Part shown: in pieces, positions 1 to 10,085 of the stretch
Position numbering within the stretch: the first letter of the stretch is position 1
Layout: the number at the start of each line of letters is the position of its first letter
Assembly: GCF_001642795.1 (NCBI RefSeq)
Contig: NZ_LKEH01000023.1
Location: forward strand, 186,193-250,192
Reading direction: 5' to 3'
DNA from: Pseudomonas viridiflava
Lineage (GTDB): Bacteria > Pseudomonadota > Gammaproteobacteria > Pseudomonadales > Pseudomonadaceae
Length of the DNA stretch: 64,000 bases
The notes under the pieces: model-generated
Databases searched by the model: none
Seen by the model: only the letters and a program-made list of their open reading frames with translations
What the model was told of the DNA's origin: nothing
Program-made: the position numbers and the translations under genes

Positions 1-1233
<1,233 letters not shown>

Positions 1234-1314
1234 TCCAGTGTAGGATCACAAATTTGTTGATCGTTTTAACAAATAGTTAATCAGACGCCCCTCCGACGGG
1301 GAGTCGACAAAAAA

Positions 1315-1342
1315 GGCCAATTCGTTGAATTGGCCTTTTTTT
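1315..1342 (+). terminator. Rho-independent terminator after gyrB
   Basis: A perfect 9-bp stem (ggccaattc / gaattggcc) with a 3-nt loop is followed by seven T residues. It starts about 80 bp after the gyrB stop. An A-run on the left side means it could also work on the minus strand, ending the transcript of the gene at 1456-4656. It marks the last clearly core sequence before the accessory island. Confidence 0.9.
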
Positions 1343-1455
1343 CTGCGCTCGAAATTCGATATCTACCTTCTGAAAGACAAGGTGCTGAACCAACACCTTA
1401 GGGAGCGTATGAGGAAGGCGCCTATCAGGGCGGTTGTGCCGAGGATGCCCGACGT

Positions 1456-4400
1456 TTATCTAGGACTGGTCCCGAAGCCTCGGGAATGAAGGAACATATT
1501 CCCTAAGTCGTTTGGACCTACATCAGAGGCCTCACTGACGGTCAATGACTTCTTCAGAAGGTATATCTCTTTGATTAGTTGCGGTGGGCGCGCTGGGAGT
1601 AGGACCATGGGCATTAACAGGTAAGCCCCAGCCTTCTTGTAGTCTGCCAAAAACTTTGAAAGATTTATCTCATTTGCAGGCTCCATTGTTATGGAGCGTA
1701 CAGTGAGCATCGGCGTTCGTTGATCTTCTTCATCCCTTTGGATGTTTGAAGTGATAGCCATTCCGTAATGCGATGGATGCTCTGAGGAAAAATGGCGAAC
1801 AATGTCGATAAGAATCTCATCGTTCTTATCTATTGTCCCGAATCGCTCTCGCCACCGCTCAAAAATTTTTACGGCCGCAGCCCGATGTTTGAACATTAGC
1901 GCCATGAAGGGCGGAGCTGCTAGATCGAGCGCCCCATAAGCCACGCCTGTCCAGCCAGCGCGGTCCCAAAGGTGAACGTCGATCACTGATCGTACTGCTA
2001 CACCGCGATGGTCCGTAAACTTCGGAGGTTCTGCGTCGTTGGGTACTGGTTTCCCGGGTTGCACGCCTGCTCTGGCTGCCTTCGGATCTCGTCTAACCTG
2101 CGGCCTACTTGGAGTGGCTTCGAACGTTTTTAGTGCATGCTTTTCCCAAGACTCAAGGCGTGCCACACCATTGAAAATGCGCTCCCGACTAAAACAAAGC
2201 GAACCGATCATCGCGACCCGTTCCATTGCGGCATCTGCTTTGAATAGCTGGTCAACGGCAGCTCCGAAATTCTTCGCGGTGCAAGTCGCAGAGAAAATTG
2301 TGGCTGCGACTTCTAGCAGCATGGAGAGAAAATCGCTGTGAACCGCCGGGTTCCACGGGAACATATCCTTAGGCCAGCGGACGGTCACTCTCATATGATC
2401 CAAATCAGCAGCCACCTCGAAACACGCGATGTCCGCTTCGATAATTTTGATTCGGAAACGCTCTGTGTGAGCGAATGCTTCTAGCTCGAACGCGGTTGCG
2501 AAGAAAGCCTCGATCGTCCCGGCAATGGCTTCGGCGACGGTTATACTCACGTCGGTAGGTTCATGTCGAACATGTACCTGAACGCCTAGTACCGAGGTGA
2601 CATACTCCTGAGCATCCGGGCCGTTGAAAATTGGCGGGCGCCCACTCGCATCGCCCGCCGGCTGTCCCGCTAACTGATTGAAAAAGATCTCAACAGCCTC
2701 AGTAGTTTCGCTTTCAGGTATCCAGCCTTCCTCTCTCAGAACGTCCTCATACCCCAGCAGGTATAGCAGCGTAGTTCTGCTCACATCCAGGCCTAATCCC
2801 GCGAGGACATCCGGAATCGATTCCAGCCTTGGAATCTCTTCCCTCGAGAGGTTCGCCAGCTGACAGGCCAGTACCATGTCATAGTCTTTCAACTGCTCGG
2901 CGGCGCGCTTCTTTGCGTTTTCACCGAAAGGCAGAGAGGTCATACATCCCCGCGCAATCTGAATAGTTTCTAGCAATTCGGGGAAGTGCTTAAGCTGGCA
3001 TGCTTGCCATGCTGCATTCATGAGCGCGGGGAACACGTTTAACGGGAGCTCTCCATCCTCTTCGCCTTCGATGAAGAAGATCGTCGCTGCTGAGGTGCAG
3101 CTCGCACGTGCTGCCCAAAGCAAGCCTGCACTTTGGTAAGCAAGCGCCAGTTGAAGCTGTGCGTCGGCGAGATCTCCCGCATTCTCCTTTTTGGAAAGCA
3201 GCCGGACTGCTTTACCGAGAAGCCGGATCATCTCCATTTTCTCGTCGAAGTCGAGCTGCTTAGCGCGCTTGAGCAATACCACTGCCCCTTGAACTTCTCC
3301 TGAGCGCTTAGCCACGAAGTCAGATAGTTGATCTATTAGCGTTCTGTAACCGCGATCTTTGCCTGCGGCCTCGCCAAACACTTCGATAAGCCTCACCAGG
3401 CGCTTGGCGTTGAACTCTCCTAAACCTTCAGCCTCGACGAGAATGTTCGCGAACTGCGGCCACAGCGATGAAACCCGCTCCGGCTCTCCAAATGTTAAAG
3501 CTTCGTTGAGCTGGATAGTGAGCAGAGAGGTCCTTGCCTCAAGCGCATTGTTTGGGCGGCTGCTGTCGCTCGCCAGTTCGGCGAGACGGGAGGACAATCG
3601 GGCGATCCGGGGCTGTAGTTGTACCTCTTCCGGCGTACGGTGGCGATGAATGACGGTGTTGAAAAGCAGCTGCAGGAGGTTGCAGAGCATCCCGAGGTTT
3701 ATCGAATTCTCATTTTCGATGACCCGATTCTCGAACCCGTCATACCCATCGAGAATCGCTTTGAGGTCATCAAACCACCAAAACTCTGTCCAAAGCGATT
3801 CGTAACGCGCGGTGAGCTGCTGTCGATACGTTCCTCCATCGTCCGCCAGGCGGACGGCGCGAAGGAATCTGCCATCCACATCCGTTCGCGGCAGCTCCAG
3901 CTCTCGTGCCAGTGTTGCTGCCAAAAGTGCCTCCGAAGCGCGCTGCATTTTCATCCCAACAAATGCAGAAGGGTCTTCAAGCTCTCGCTCAGTGTCCGCC
4001 AGTTGCTGCTTACGTGAATAGTCCGATGGGCCTAGAACCAGATCGTCCGCTTCGTCACCGATTTTAAGGTAGTTGAACGCGAGGTCTAGGCGGTTTTTAT
4101 CGATAACCTCATTGATGATCCAAGCTCGGTCATGAATGGTCACCTGGACACCGTGCAAACGGCTCAGCTCATCTTCTACACGGGCTCGATCCTTCGCACG
4201 CGCAGCTCTCGACGTGACAAAAAATATCTTGGTGTAACCGCGGCTTGTCGCCACGATGCCATTCACATCGGATCTGATCTTGTCTGCCCAAGTTTTTTTT
4301 GCGCTGAAAGCAAAAGCCCAGCGTTCGGTGCCGCTATTTGCTGTACCAACAAAGGTCAGAGTGCTGATGTCATCAGAAACTGGAAAGGTCTCGGTGTCGG

Positions 4401-4656
4401 CCTTGCTGTCACCACCGCCCTCCGGCCCAGTTGCCGGCCTCAGGTTTGGACAAATCGTCCGCTCGCAAAGCTTGCGGCAGAACAATTCAAAGTCATGCGT
4501 CTGATTACGCTCGGTGATGGTCTCCAGGTGATGAGACAGGACCTCAGCTTTGAGCTGGTGTTTGATCTTGCGGGTAGAGTCTGAATAGAGCTCGGGTCGG
4601 ATCTGACGCATGAACTGGGAGGGCGAGACTACCTTATCTTCAGCCTTCATCTGCAT
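1456..4656 (-). CDS. Large protein with N-terminal PD-(D/E)xK nuclease-like domain and helical repeats
   Basis: A 1066-residue protein of unassigned function. I place the start at the ATG at 4656, because AAAGGA lies 9 nt upstream; the open frame itself runs to 4740. Residues about 50-200 look like an Mrr-type restriction nuclease fold: a GGGDSK segment gives the acidic residue (Asp83), then a strand ends in FSAKK (Ser118-Lys120), a variant of the ExK/QxK motif, followed by a DxAWI segment near 190. Residues about 230-700 are helix-rich and resemble TPR-type repeats; I see no P-loop. Residues about 740-1060 are a mixed alpha/beta region I do not recognise. It is on the same strand as, and downstream of, the radical-SAM gene, so the two are probably co-transcribed. 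Role in defence is inferred from domain type and neighbours. Catalytic activity is uncertain because the glutamate of the motif is replaced. Confidence 0.8.
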   Translation of the reverse strand: MQMKAEDKVVSPSQFMRQIRPELYSDSTRKIKHQLKAEVLSHHLETITERNQTHDFELFCRKLCERTICPNLRPATGPEGGGDSKADTETFPVSDDISTLTFVGTANSGTERWAFAFSAKKTWADKIRSDVNGIVATSRGYTKIFFVTSRAARAKDRARVEDELSRLHGVQVTIHDRAWIINEVIDKNRLDLAFNYLKIGDEADDLVLGPSDYSRKQQLADTERELEDPSAFVGMKMQRASEALLAATLARELELPRTDVDGRFLRAVRLADDGGTYRQQLTARYESLWTEFWWFDDLKAILDGYDGFENRVIENENSINLGMLCNLLQLLFNTVIHRHRTPEEVQLQPRIARLSSRLAELASDSSRPNNALEARTSLLTIQLNEALTFGEPERVSSLWPQFANILVEAEGLGEFNAKRLVRLIEVFGEAAGKDRGYRTLIDQLSDFVAKRSGEVQGAVVLLKRAKQLDFDEKMEMIRLLGKAVRLLSKKENAGDLADAQLQLALAYQSAGLLWAARASCTSAATIFFIEGEEDGELPLNVFPALMNAAWQACQLKHFPELLETIQIARGCMTSLPFGENAKKRAAEQLKDYDMVLACQLANLSREEIPRLESIPDVLAGLGLDVSRTTLLYLLGYEDVLREEGWIPESETTEAVEIFFNQLAGQPAGDASGRPPIFNGPDAQEYVTSVLGVQVHVRHEPTDVSITVAEAIAGTIEAFFATAFELEAFAHTERFRIKIIEADIACFEVAADLDHMRVTVRWPKDMFPWNPAVHSDFLSMLLEVAATIFSATCTAKNFGAAVDQLFKADAAMERVAMIGSLCFSRERIFNGVARLESWEKHALKTFEATPSRPQVRRDPKAARAGVQPGKPVPNDAEPPKFTDHRGVAVRSVIDVHLWDRAGWTGVAYGALDLAAPPFMALMFKHRAAAVKIFERWRERFGTIDKNDEILIDIVRHFSSEHPSHYGMAITSNIQRDEEDQRTPMLTVRSITMEPANEINLSKFLADYKKAGAYLLMPMVLLPARPPQLIKEIYLLKKSLTVSEASDVGPNDLGNMFLHSRGFGTSPR

Positions 4657-4740
4657 CACGTGGGATCCTTTTCGGCGAGGCGTAGGCAGTTGATGACAAT
4701 GTATACCGTGAAGCGGCGCCAGATTAAATAGGATCCACAT

Positions 4741-4878
4741 TCAGTCGCGGCATTCAAGATCCCAGGCATCTTCGCCCATTAAGAAGCCTGAGACGTATTC
4801 TTGCTGTTCTTTGAAGGTAACGCGGTCGTGAGCCCAACCGAGATGCTTGTCTAGAAGCTCACCTTGCGTAAAAAAACG
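4741..4878 (-). pseudogene. Open frame without a start, broken at a T7 run
   Basis: About 45 codons read open on the minus strand between the radical-SAM gene and the nuclease-like gene, ending at a TGA at 4743-4741. The encoded peptide (…TQGELLDKHLGWAHDR … GEDAWDLECRD) looks protein-like, but this frame has no ATG, GTG or TTG start. If the run of seven T's (minus strand, complement of 4870-4876) had six, the frame would join an ATG overlapping the end of the radical-SAM gene and give a 57-residue protein. It may be a homopolymer frameshift, a remnant, or chance. Confidence 0.3.
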
Positions 4879-4883
4879 CTTTA

Positions 4884-6263
4884 TTAGGATGTTCGAAACG
4901 GCAACTGTGAGGCATCGCTCGCGGCAACATCTCGATCAAAGTCTAAACGCGTGTAATCACGTGGGTAGTAGGAAAAACTCTTCAAATTGAAATACGCTTC
5001 CGTATCCATGTACCGTCTGGACAGTTCGAGCGACGCTAACTCAGCCGATTTTGCGTCAAAGTCACGGCTGAGGTGTATCATAGATATACCACACCTGTCC
5101 GCACTGTCCGGGTCTACAGGCGTAGCACCGCTTCTGGACCACTCGCGAAGAAGGATGTCTGCGGTTTTTGGCGGCCCATAAGCGACGACTGGGCCTACCG
5201 ATACTCCGGCAATTGAGCTCTTATGCTCGTCGAGAAACGAACGCGTTTCATCGAAGGTCTTCGTCGTTTCACCGGCATAAAGCAAAATGTTTACTTTGGT
5301 GGCGATTCCGTGATCGTTGCACGCCTTCAACAACGTAGACGCTCTCTTTAGGTAGCGGTCTGGGTGTGGCGATTTGTTCATGTTCAGGATCTGGGTGGGT
5401 GATGCTGTCTCTAGCCCAAGATCAAGCACTCTTAAGCCTGCCTCGGCTAGGCAGGCAATGGTTTCAGGCGTAAGCGCATCGACGCGGCTCTCCGTACGCC
5501 AGCGAATGTTGAGACCAGCAGTTCTGATAGCATTCGCGAGCCCAGTACCCCATTTCACGTTGGGGACGAACATTGAAGATTGAAAATATGGGCGGATCTC
5601 GCAGGTGCCGTACTGAGCAACAACAGCTGCTAGAGCGTTAGCAACCTGATATGGCGCACCCAGCTTTTCTAAAGGGATATCTCGCTCTTCGCAGAATGCG
5701 CAACCCATGCCGCAACCGCGCGAGGCTTCAATGCTCGGTTGATACTGCTCGAAGCCTGATACAAGCGTATGATTCAGGGCGATATTGGGTGTCGGGGCTG
5801 GAAGGATCCGTAAGTCTGGCGCGTTTGTAAGCAGGCTGGCGATTTGAGGTTCTGCCAACCCTGAGATCAGCAGATCTGCCTCGGGTAGTTTCTCACGTAA
5901 CCAGTCAGGATCTGGTCCAACCACCCAGCGTCCTCCGACAATGATCTTAGCTTCTGGATCTGTATGGCGGGCGAGGCGGCAAAATTCCTGCGCCCACGGA
6001 AGAGCGTAGAAGCTGGGAATTGATAGCATTATCGGATATCGAGACGGTAGCGCGCCTTGTTCGAGTAGCCTGCGCAGCACCTCGGCGGGTCCTCTGTGCT
6101 CGCCATGTACCAGAACTGTTTCGGTCCCAATGGCATCTAAGATGGTCGCCAGCGATAACACGCCATAGTTAAGATATAACTGCCGGCGCGCAAGGATATG
6201 ATCGCGCTTCTTGGGCGATAGCATACCTGCGGATATGAACGCAACTGTATTCGAACGCTTCAC
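4884..6263 (-). CDS. Radical SAM protein with B12-binding-like N-terminal region
   Basis: 459 residues. The [4Fe-4S] cluster motif of radical-SAM enzymes is present as CGMGCAFC (Cys184, Cys188, Cys191; CxxxCxxC). The N-terminal 170 residues look like the Rossmann-type cobalamin-binding region of B12-dependent radical-SAM proteins, with strands ending in VLVHGEH and IIVGG, but the DxHxxG cobalamin motif is not evident. The segment after the cysteines (about 200-360) has the expected barrel pattern, including LDLGLET. The start is a GTG at 6263; an in-frame TAG 12 nt upstream leaves no earlier start. It is divergent from, and only 39 bp away from, a thymidylate-kinase gene. Radical SAM next to a nucleotide kinase recalls prokaryotic viperins, but this is a different radical-SAM architecture. 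Substrate unknown; nucleoside or DNA-precursor modification is a guess from context. Confidence 0.85.
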   Translation of the reverse strand: MKRSNTVAFISAGMLSPKKRDHILARRQLYLNYGVLSLATILDAIGTETVLVHGEHRGPAEVLRRLLEQGALPSRYPIMLSIPSFYALPWAQEFCRLARHTDPEAKIIVGGRWVVGPDPDWLREKLPEADLLISGLAEPQIASLLTNAPDLRILPAPTPNIALNHTLVSGFEQYQPSIEASRGCGMGCAFCEERDIPLEKLGAPYQVANALAAVVAQYGTCEIRPYFQSSMFVPNVKWGTGLANAIRTAGLNIRWRTESRVDALTPETIACLAEAGLRVLDLGLETASPTQILNMNKSPHPDRYLKRASTLLKACNDHGIATKVNILLYAGETTKTFDETRSFLDEHKSSIAGVSVGPVVAYGPPKTADILLREWSRSGATPVDPDSADRCGISMIHLSRDFDAKSAELASLELSRRYMDTEAYFNLKSFSYYPRDYTRLDFDRDVAASDASQLPFRTS

Positions 6264-6302
6264 TAAATACCACTATGTGCTGAATCTGAAGGAAAGGATG
6301 CC
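6264..6302. promoter_or_regulatory. 39-bp divergent gap between radical-SAM and kinase genes
   Basis: The only space separating two divergently read genes. It holds the ribosome-binding site of the kinase (AAGGAAAGG ending 5 nt before its ATG). It is too short for two independent full promoters, so at least one promoter must lie inside the opposite gene, or the two must overlap. This implies linked expression of the two half-operons. Confidence 0.5.
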
Positions 6303-6932
6303 ATGCCATTTATAAGCTTTGAAGGCATAGACGGTAGCGGCAAGACCGAGCAAGTCAGGTTGCTGGTCGAGCATCTTAGGGGTATCGGCCAATCAGTTCT
6401 ACAGACTAAAGAGCCTGACGGTGGCCAGTTGGGCATGGCGGTCCGAGCAATTCTAACCAATCCTGGCCTTCAACTCGCTCCGGCAGAACAACTCCTGTTG
6501 GTAAGCGCTGCACGATTTGACCACGTGCGAAGTGTGATCCAACCCGCGTTGGTCAACGGCCAGTGGATTATCTCCGATCGTTTTATTGACTCGACATACG
6601 CGTTTCAGGTCGCGGTGTCTGATGTGGATCTTCATCGGTTGTTCAGGGCGGCATGTGACGTTGTCGTTGGGACCACACTTCCTGCTTTAACGATCATCCT
6701 CGACCTTCCAATTGAAGTCGCCAAGGCTCGACGGGAGCGGCGCCATGGCGACCTCGACCCGACAGAAAAGACTCGGGACTTCGCAGCTATCCGAAGCGGG
6801 CTACTGGCCACTGCTCGCGAGAACCCGGAGCGGTGTCATGTTATCAATGGCGATCAGTCGCCCTTGGACGTTGCGCACGATGTTTGGCTATTGGTTGAAC
6901 CGTTGTTAACTAATGCGTCGCTAACCAACTGA
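6303..6932 (+). CDS. Accessory thymidylate (dTMP) kinase
   Basis: 209 residues, the normal length for bacterial dTMP kinase, which phosphorylates dTMP to dTDP. Walker A is GIDGSGKT (residues 8-15); the dTMP-binding TKEPDGG segment follows at 35-41, then the DRFIDS motif with a Tyr-Ala-Phe instead of the common AYQ (92-101), a LDLP strand, and an Arg-rich LID region (RRERRHGD near 142). All expected motifs are present, so activity is plausible. The ATG at 6303 has a strong AAGGAAAGG site. In Pseudomonas the housekeeping tmk lies with pabC, mltG and holB, so this copy is an accessory paralogue. It is followed after 42 bp by a nuclease-STAND gene and faces a radical-SAM gene. A different nucleotide substrate is possible. 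Confidence 0.88.
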   Translation: MPFISFEGIDGSGKTEQVRLLVEHLRGIGQSVLQTKEPDGGQLGMAVRAILTNPGLQLAPAEQLLLVSAARFDHVRSVIQPALVNGQWIISDRFIDSTYAFQVAVSDVDLHRLFRAACDVVVGTTLPALTIILDLPIEVAKARRERRHGDLDPTEKTRDFAAIRSGLLATARENPERCHVINGDQSPLDVAHDVWLLVEPLLTNASLTN

Positions 6933-6974
6933 TGGATCTATGGTCCGCATCCCAGATTTTAGCCGGAAACGTTC

Positions 6975-9713
6975 ATGAATTCCCTGACACGTAATCTGCT
7001 GATCCAGCGTGTGATTGACTCGCTTCGCACTTTAGCACCGGGTCCGCTCTTCGAGCGGTTCGGAGTGGTTCTAGTTGAGCGTATGCGAAATATCCGTATG
7101 GTACAGCGAGGTTCGTCGGTAAATGGTAGCCCGGTCGGGGGGGCGTTGGATGCTGTCTCGGAAGACGGCACCATCGTCGTCGAAGCGTCGATCGAGAAGC
7201 GCTACTTTTTAGGCGCGATGCAAAAGCCCTGGGGCGATCTCGACCACACACTATCGCTTGCACCACGTGCCAAAGATGTTTACCTGCTGAGTTCGCAGCT
7301 CGCTGAGACAGGTGTAATAGTGGCGATGGTGGATAAGGCCCTTCAGGATGCCCGTATGTCCGGAAGACGTCTCCATCTGATGGACAGCCGGTCCATCGCC
7401 GAGGTAATCATTGACACGCTGATGCTATGCGACGATGCGATCAACGATTTGGCACAGCATCTGCCAGTCTTGGCCGAGATTCGCGATGACCATCCGGCAT
7501 CGTTGAAGGCACCGCCACTAAGTCCGGTCTATGTTGAAAATGAAGTTGTAAATAAAGAGCTGGATCGTCGGCTTGAGTCTGAGGCGTGCGTCGAGATTAG
7601 CGGAATTGGCGGTATTGGAAAGTCCCAAGCGGCCGCAGCGTATTTGCTGCGTATGGAGGACCGCTTTAATTATCGGTTTTGGGTGAGCGGTCGAGACATC
7701 GACAGCGTCGAGCGGCTGTCTTCGGTACCCGTTCGTCGAGGTGGTGCCGAGCGAAACGTTAGCGCTTTGCTACGTAAAAACAGCACTTTTCTCGTCGTGG
7801 ATGATGCTAGCCCTAGCCTGGCTGTCAATCAGCTCGCCAATTTGTGCGGACCTGGTTCACGGATCTTGATTACTCGGCAGAATCCGTCATCTGGAGCCTA
7901 CGTCATGCCTACAATGGACCCTAAACAGGCACGCACACTACTCGGAAGGGGGCTCGATGCGCCGCCGCCTCGAAAGCAGTTCAACACCATATGGCGCTCT
8001 GTGGGTGGGCATCCTTTGAGCTTGGCGCTACTCAATGCTGCCGCCCGCGAAGGGGTGTCTTGGACTGACTTGGCCGATGACTGTACCCATGTCGCAAAGC
8101 TGCCTGTAGATGGCGCACGGCTCGCAGATTGTATTCTCGGACGACTGAAACCGGTACTTGAAGAGGAACTGTGCCTGTTTCAATGGGCGGGTCAGAGCCA
8201 TTGTGATCGCGACTTCTTCAAACATGTTGTCGGGCGGTTGCGTTTGAGGTCTTTCGAGCATCATGGCCTCACAGCACCCGAAAGTCCGGCATCACTTCGC
8301 ATCCACGACATCGTCTTTGCAGCCCTGCAATCACTCAATTGGTTGACTGATGAGAAGGCCAAAGAGATTGACGGACACCTCGAGTCTTTTATTCTTCAAC
8401 AAATTCGCGATGACGGGCATGGTTTGCAACTAATTGCCTCTCAGCTACGGCGAAAAATCTCTAATAACATTGCGAACGGCGATCGTCGCCCCGCATATCT
8501 CTATGCAGTAGCCATGACCTGGACAGGTAGCGCCATCCCAGTTCATTTGTTGCCCGACCCGCTGGCTGAAGCGGGTCGACTCAGGTTGCTAAGCGCAAAT
8601 CAGTACGAGGTAGACATCCTTGTGGTCCTCCAAACTATTGAGGCTAGAGAACGTTACCTTTGGCAAACGTCTGGGGAAGTAGCTGCCAGGACATGGCTGG
8701 GCAGCGTGTTGCAAGCCTATAGCGATCTTGAAGCCATCGTCGATCTCAGTGCTAAGCAAACCGCCGAAATCAAGCACCATCATGCGAAAACGCTTCGCAA
8801 CCTAGGGAAGAATATGGAAGCCGAGCGTCTGTTCGAGGAGGTGGTTGCCAGTCATGCGCTAAATGACTCCAAACTTCAACTTGTGCGGTCTGTCGGCCGC
8901 CGACCGGAAAGCTTCGAGGTAGCCAAACGGTATGCGTCAGAAATCATTGCTACAAAGTTGGGTGGCGGCAGCGTTTCTCCCTCAATCTTGATGGCACTAG
9001 GGGATGCACTCAACGGAGCTCGTCAAACTTGGGCGGGCGATCTTATCGAACAGCATGAGGAACTGTTTCTTGAGGAGGCGCTACGCAGCGCCTCCTTGGG
9101 TATTCCGCAAGGCTACCATTCTGTTGCGAGCTTTGTTCGAGCACTGGTTTGGCATGCACCGGACCGTGTTGGAAGTTTACTGGAGCGCTTACCCGAACCA
9201 ACGCCTTTGATGCTGGATGATGACCAAAGCCGCGGCAGCTATGCTGAAATCATGATGCTCGCAGCCGGCATCGACAACGAACTCGATTACCTAAATCGGG
9301 CCTTGGAAGCTTTCGAGACACTGAGGTTGCCGAGCATTTATCAGAAGCGCAAATGGGGCGAGGCGCTTTACAAACTCGGTCGCTATGCAGAGTCGGAGAC
9401 CATCTTGGAGGCAATCAGCGATACCAGCGGCAGGATCTGGTTGGCCCATAACCTGTCACAGGTGAAGCTCGGGCTGGGTCAGTTAGCCCAGGCTCTTGAT
9501 CTCGCCAATGAGTGCGTTGAGGGGGCTATCGAAGAAAACGAGAAATACCGTAGTAGCTTCCTGCTGCAGCGAGTAAAAGTGAAAATTGCATTAGGACAAT
9601 GTCCTGCCAGCGATATAGCCGAAGGCTATAGACATACTAATAACACTGGCCTATTTGCTCAGTTTGCTGAGTTGCAAAAAGCCGTGTCCTTGTCTACGGC
9701 AGTCCAAACGTGA
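6975..9713 (+). CDS. STAND NTPase with N-terminal nuclease-like domain and TPR-type C-terminus
   Basis: 912 residues. Residues 1-160 look like a PD-(D/E)xK-type domain: GGALDAVSEDG (acid), then a strand with VEASIEK, then a Lys/Asp-containing helix. A STAND/NB-ARC NTPase follows: Walker A GIGGIGKS (about 210-217), Walker B FLVVDDAS (about 272), the Arg sensor in RILITRQ (about 295), and a GGHPLSLAL motif (about 342) of the winged-helix side. Residues about 590-900 are helical with TPR-like periodicity (ALYKLGRYAESETIL). This is the layout of immune-type sensors: effector, switch, ligand-sensing repeat. It is probably co-transcribed with the kinase 42 bp upstream. No strong Shine-Dalgarno precedes the ATG. 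The ligand is unknown and no named family could be assigned. Confidence 0.85.
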   Translation: MNSLTRNLLIQRVIDSLRTLAPGPLFERFGVVLVERMRNIRMVQRGSSVNGSPVGGALDAVSEDGTIVVEASIEKRYFLGAMQKPWGDLDHTLSLAPRAKDVYLLSSQLAETGVIVAMVDKALQDARMSGRRLHLMDSRSIAEVIIDTLMLCDDAINDLAQHLPVLAEIRDDHPASLKAPPLSPVYVENEVVNKELDRRLESEACVEISGIGGIGKSQAAAAYLLRMEDRFNYRFWVSGRDIDSVERLSSVPVRRGGAERNVSALLRKNSTFLVVDDASPSLAVNQLANLCGPGSRILITRQNPSSGAYVMPTMDPKQARTLLGRGLDAPPPRKQFNTIWRSVGGHPLSLALLNAAAREGVSWTDLADDCTHVAKLPVDGARLADCILGRLKPVLEEELCLFQWAGQSHCDRDFFKHVVGRLRLRSFEHHGLTAPESPASLRIHDIVFAALQSLNWLTDEKAKEIDGHLESFILQQIRDDGHGLQLIASQLRRKISNNIANGDRRPAYLYAVAMTWTGSAIPVHLLPDPLAEAGRLRLLSANQYEVDILVVLQTIEARERYLWQTSGEVAARTWLGSVLQAYSDLEAIVDLSAKQTAEIKHHHAKTLRNLGKNMEAERLFEEVVASHALNDSKLQLVRSVGRRPESFEVAKRYASEIIATKLGGGSVSPSILMALGDALNGARQTWAGDLIEQHEELFLEEALRSASLGIPQGYHSVASFVRALVWHAPDRVGSLLERLPEPTPLMLDDDQSRGSYAEIMMLAAGIDNELDYLNRALEAFETLRLPSIYQKRKWGEALYKLGRYAESETILEAISDTSGRIWLAHNLSQVKLGLGQLAQALDLANECVEGAIEENEKYRSSFLLQRVKVKIALGQCPASDIAEGYRHTNNTGLFAQFAELQKAVSLSTAVQT

Positions 9714-9845
9714 ATTCTGCTCAGCGGATCCCACCCTTTTACTTCTTAGGAGCATTTCCTCAACAGGCTCAGTTGTAGGCTGGATGTCAGCTTTGAATTG
9801 GCCAGTAATTGCTCATTAGCAGGGGTAACTAGAATTGATACGGCG

Positions 9846-10085
9846 CTAAACCGTATCACGGTTGAGGCGGCTATCCGTGACTGCTGCCTGCTCATCCTCG
9901 GCAGTGACCCCACACCACTCACAACTATCACCGTAGGATTTGTCATAGTCTCCAAGGGTGACAATTTGACTGTCTTCGTTAGAAAAACTGTCCTGCTTGA
10001 TGCAGTCATTGCACAGGGTCACGGTCGGGTATTGATCAGCGGTTCTCTCGGACTGCATATTCCCAAAAATTGTGCATGTTTTCAT
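9846..10085 (-). CDS. Small CxxC/CxxC zinc-ribbon-like protein
   Basis: 79 residues with two cysteine pairs, CNDC (about 25-28) and CEWC (about 55-58), separated by an acidic 26-residue stretch, as in small zinc ribbons. I recall similar short proteins scattered through Pseudomonas accessory regions, but no function is known to me. The ATG is at 10085 with only a weak TAGG upstream. A 130-codon open frame on the opposite strand covers it; I prefer this strand because of the paired cysteines and protein-like composition. It converges with the STAND gene, 132 bp away. Confidence 0.6.
   Translation of the reverse strand: MKTCTIFGNMQSERTADQYPTVTLCNDCIKQDSFSNEDSQIVTLGDYDKSYGDSCEWCGVTAEDEQAAVTDSRLNRDTV

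Noticed and set aside
4884..6263. Prokaryotic viperin
   Set aside because: CxxxCxxC is shared by all radical-SAM enzymes; the long N-terminal B12-like region and cysteine position near 184 do not fit viperin.
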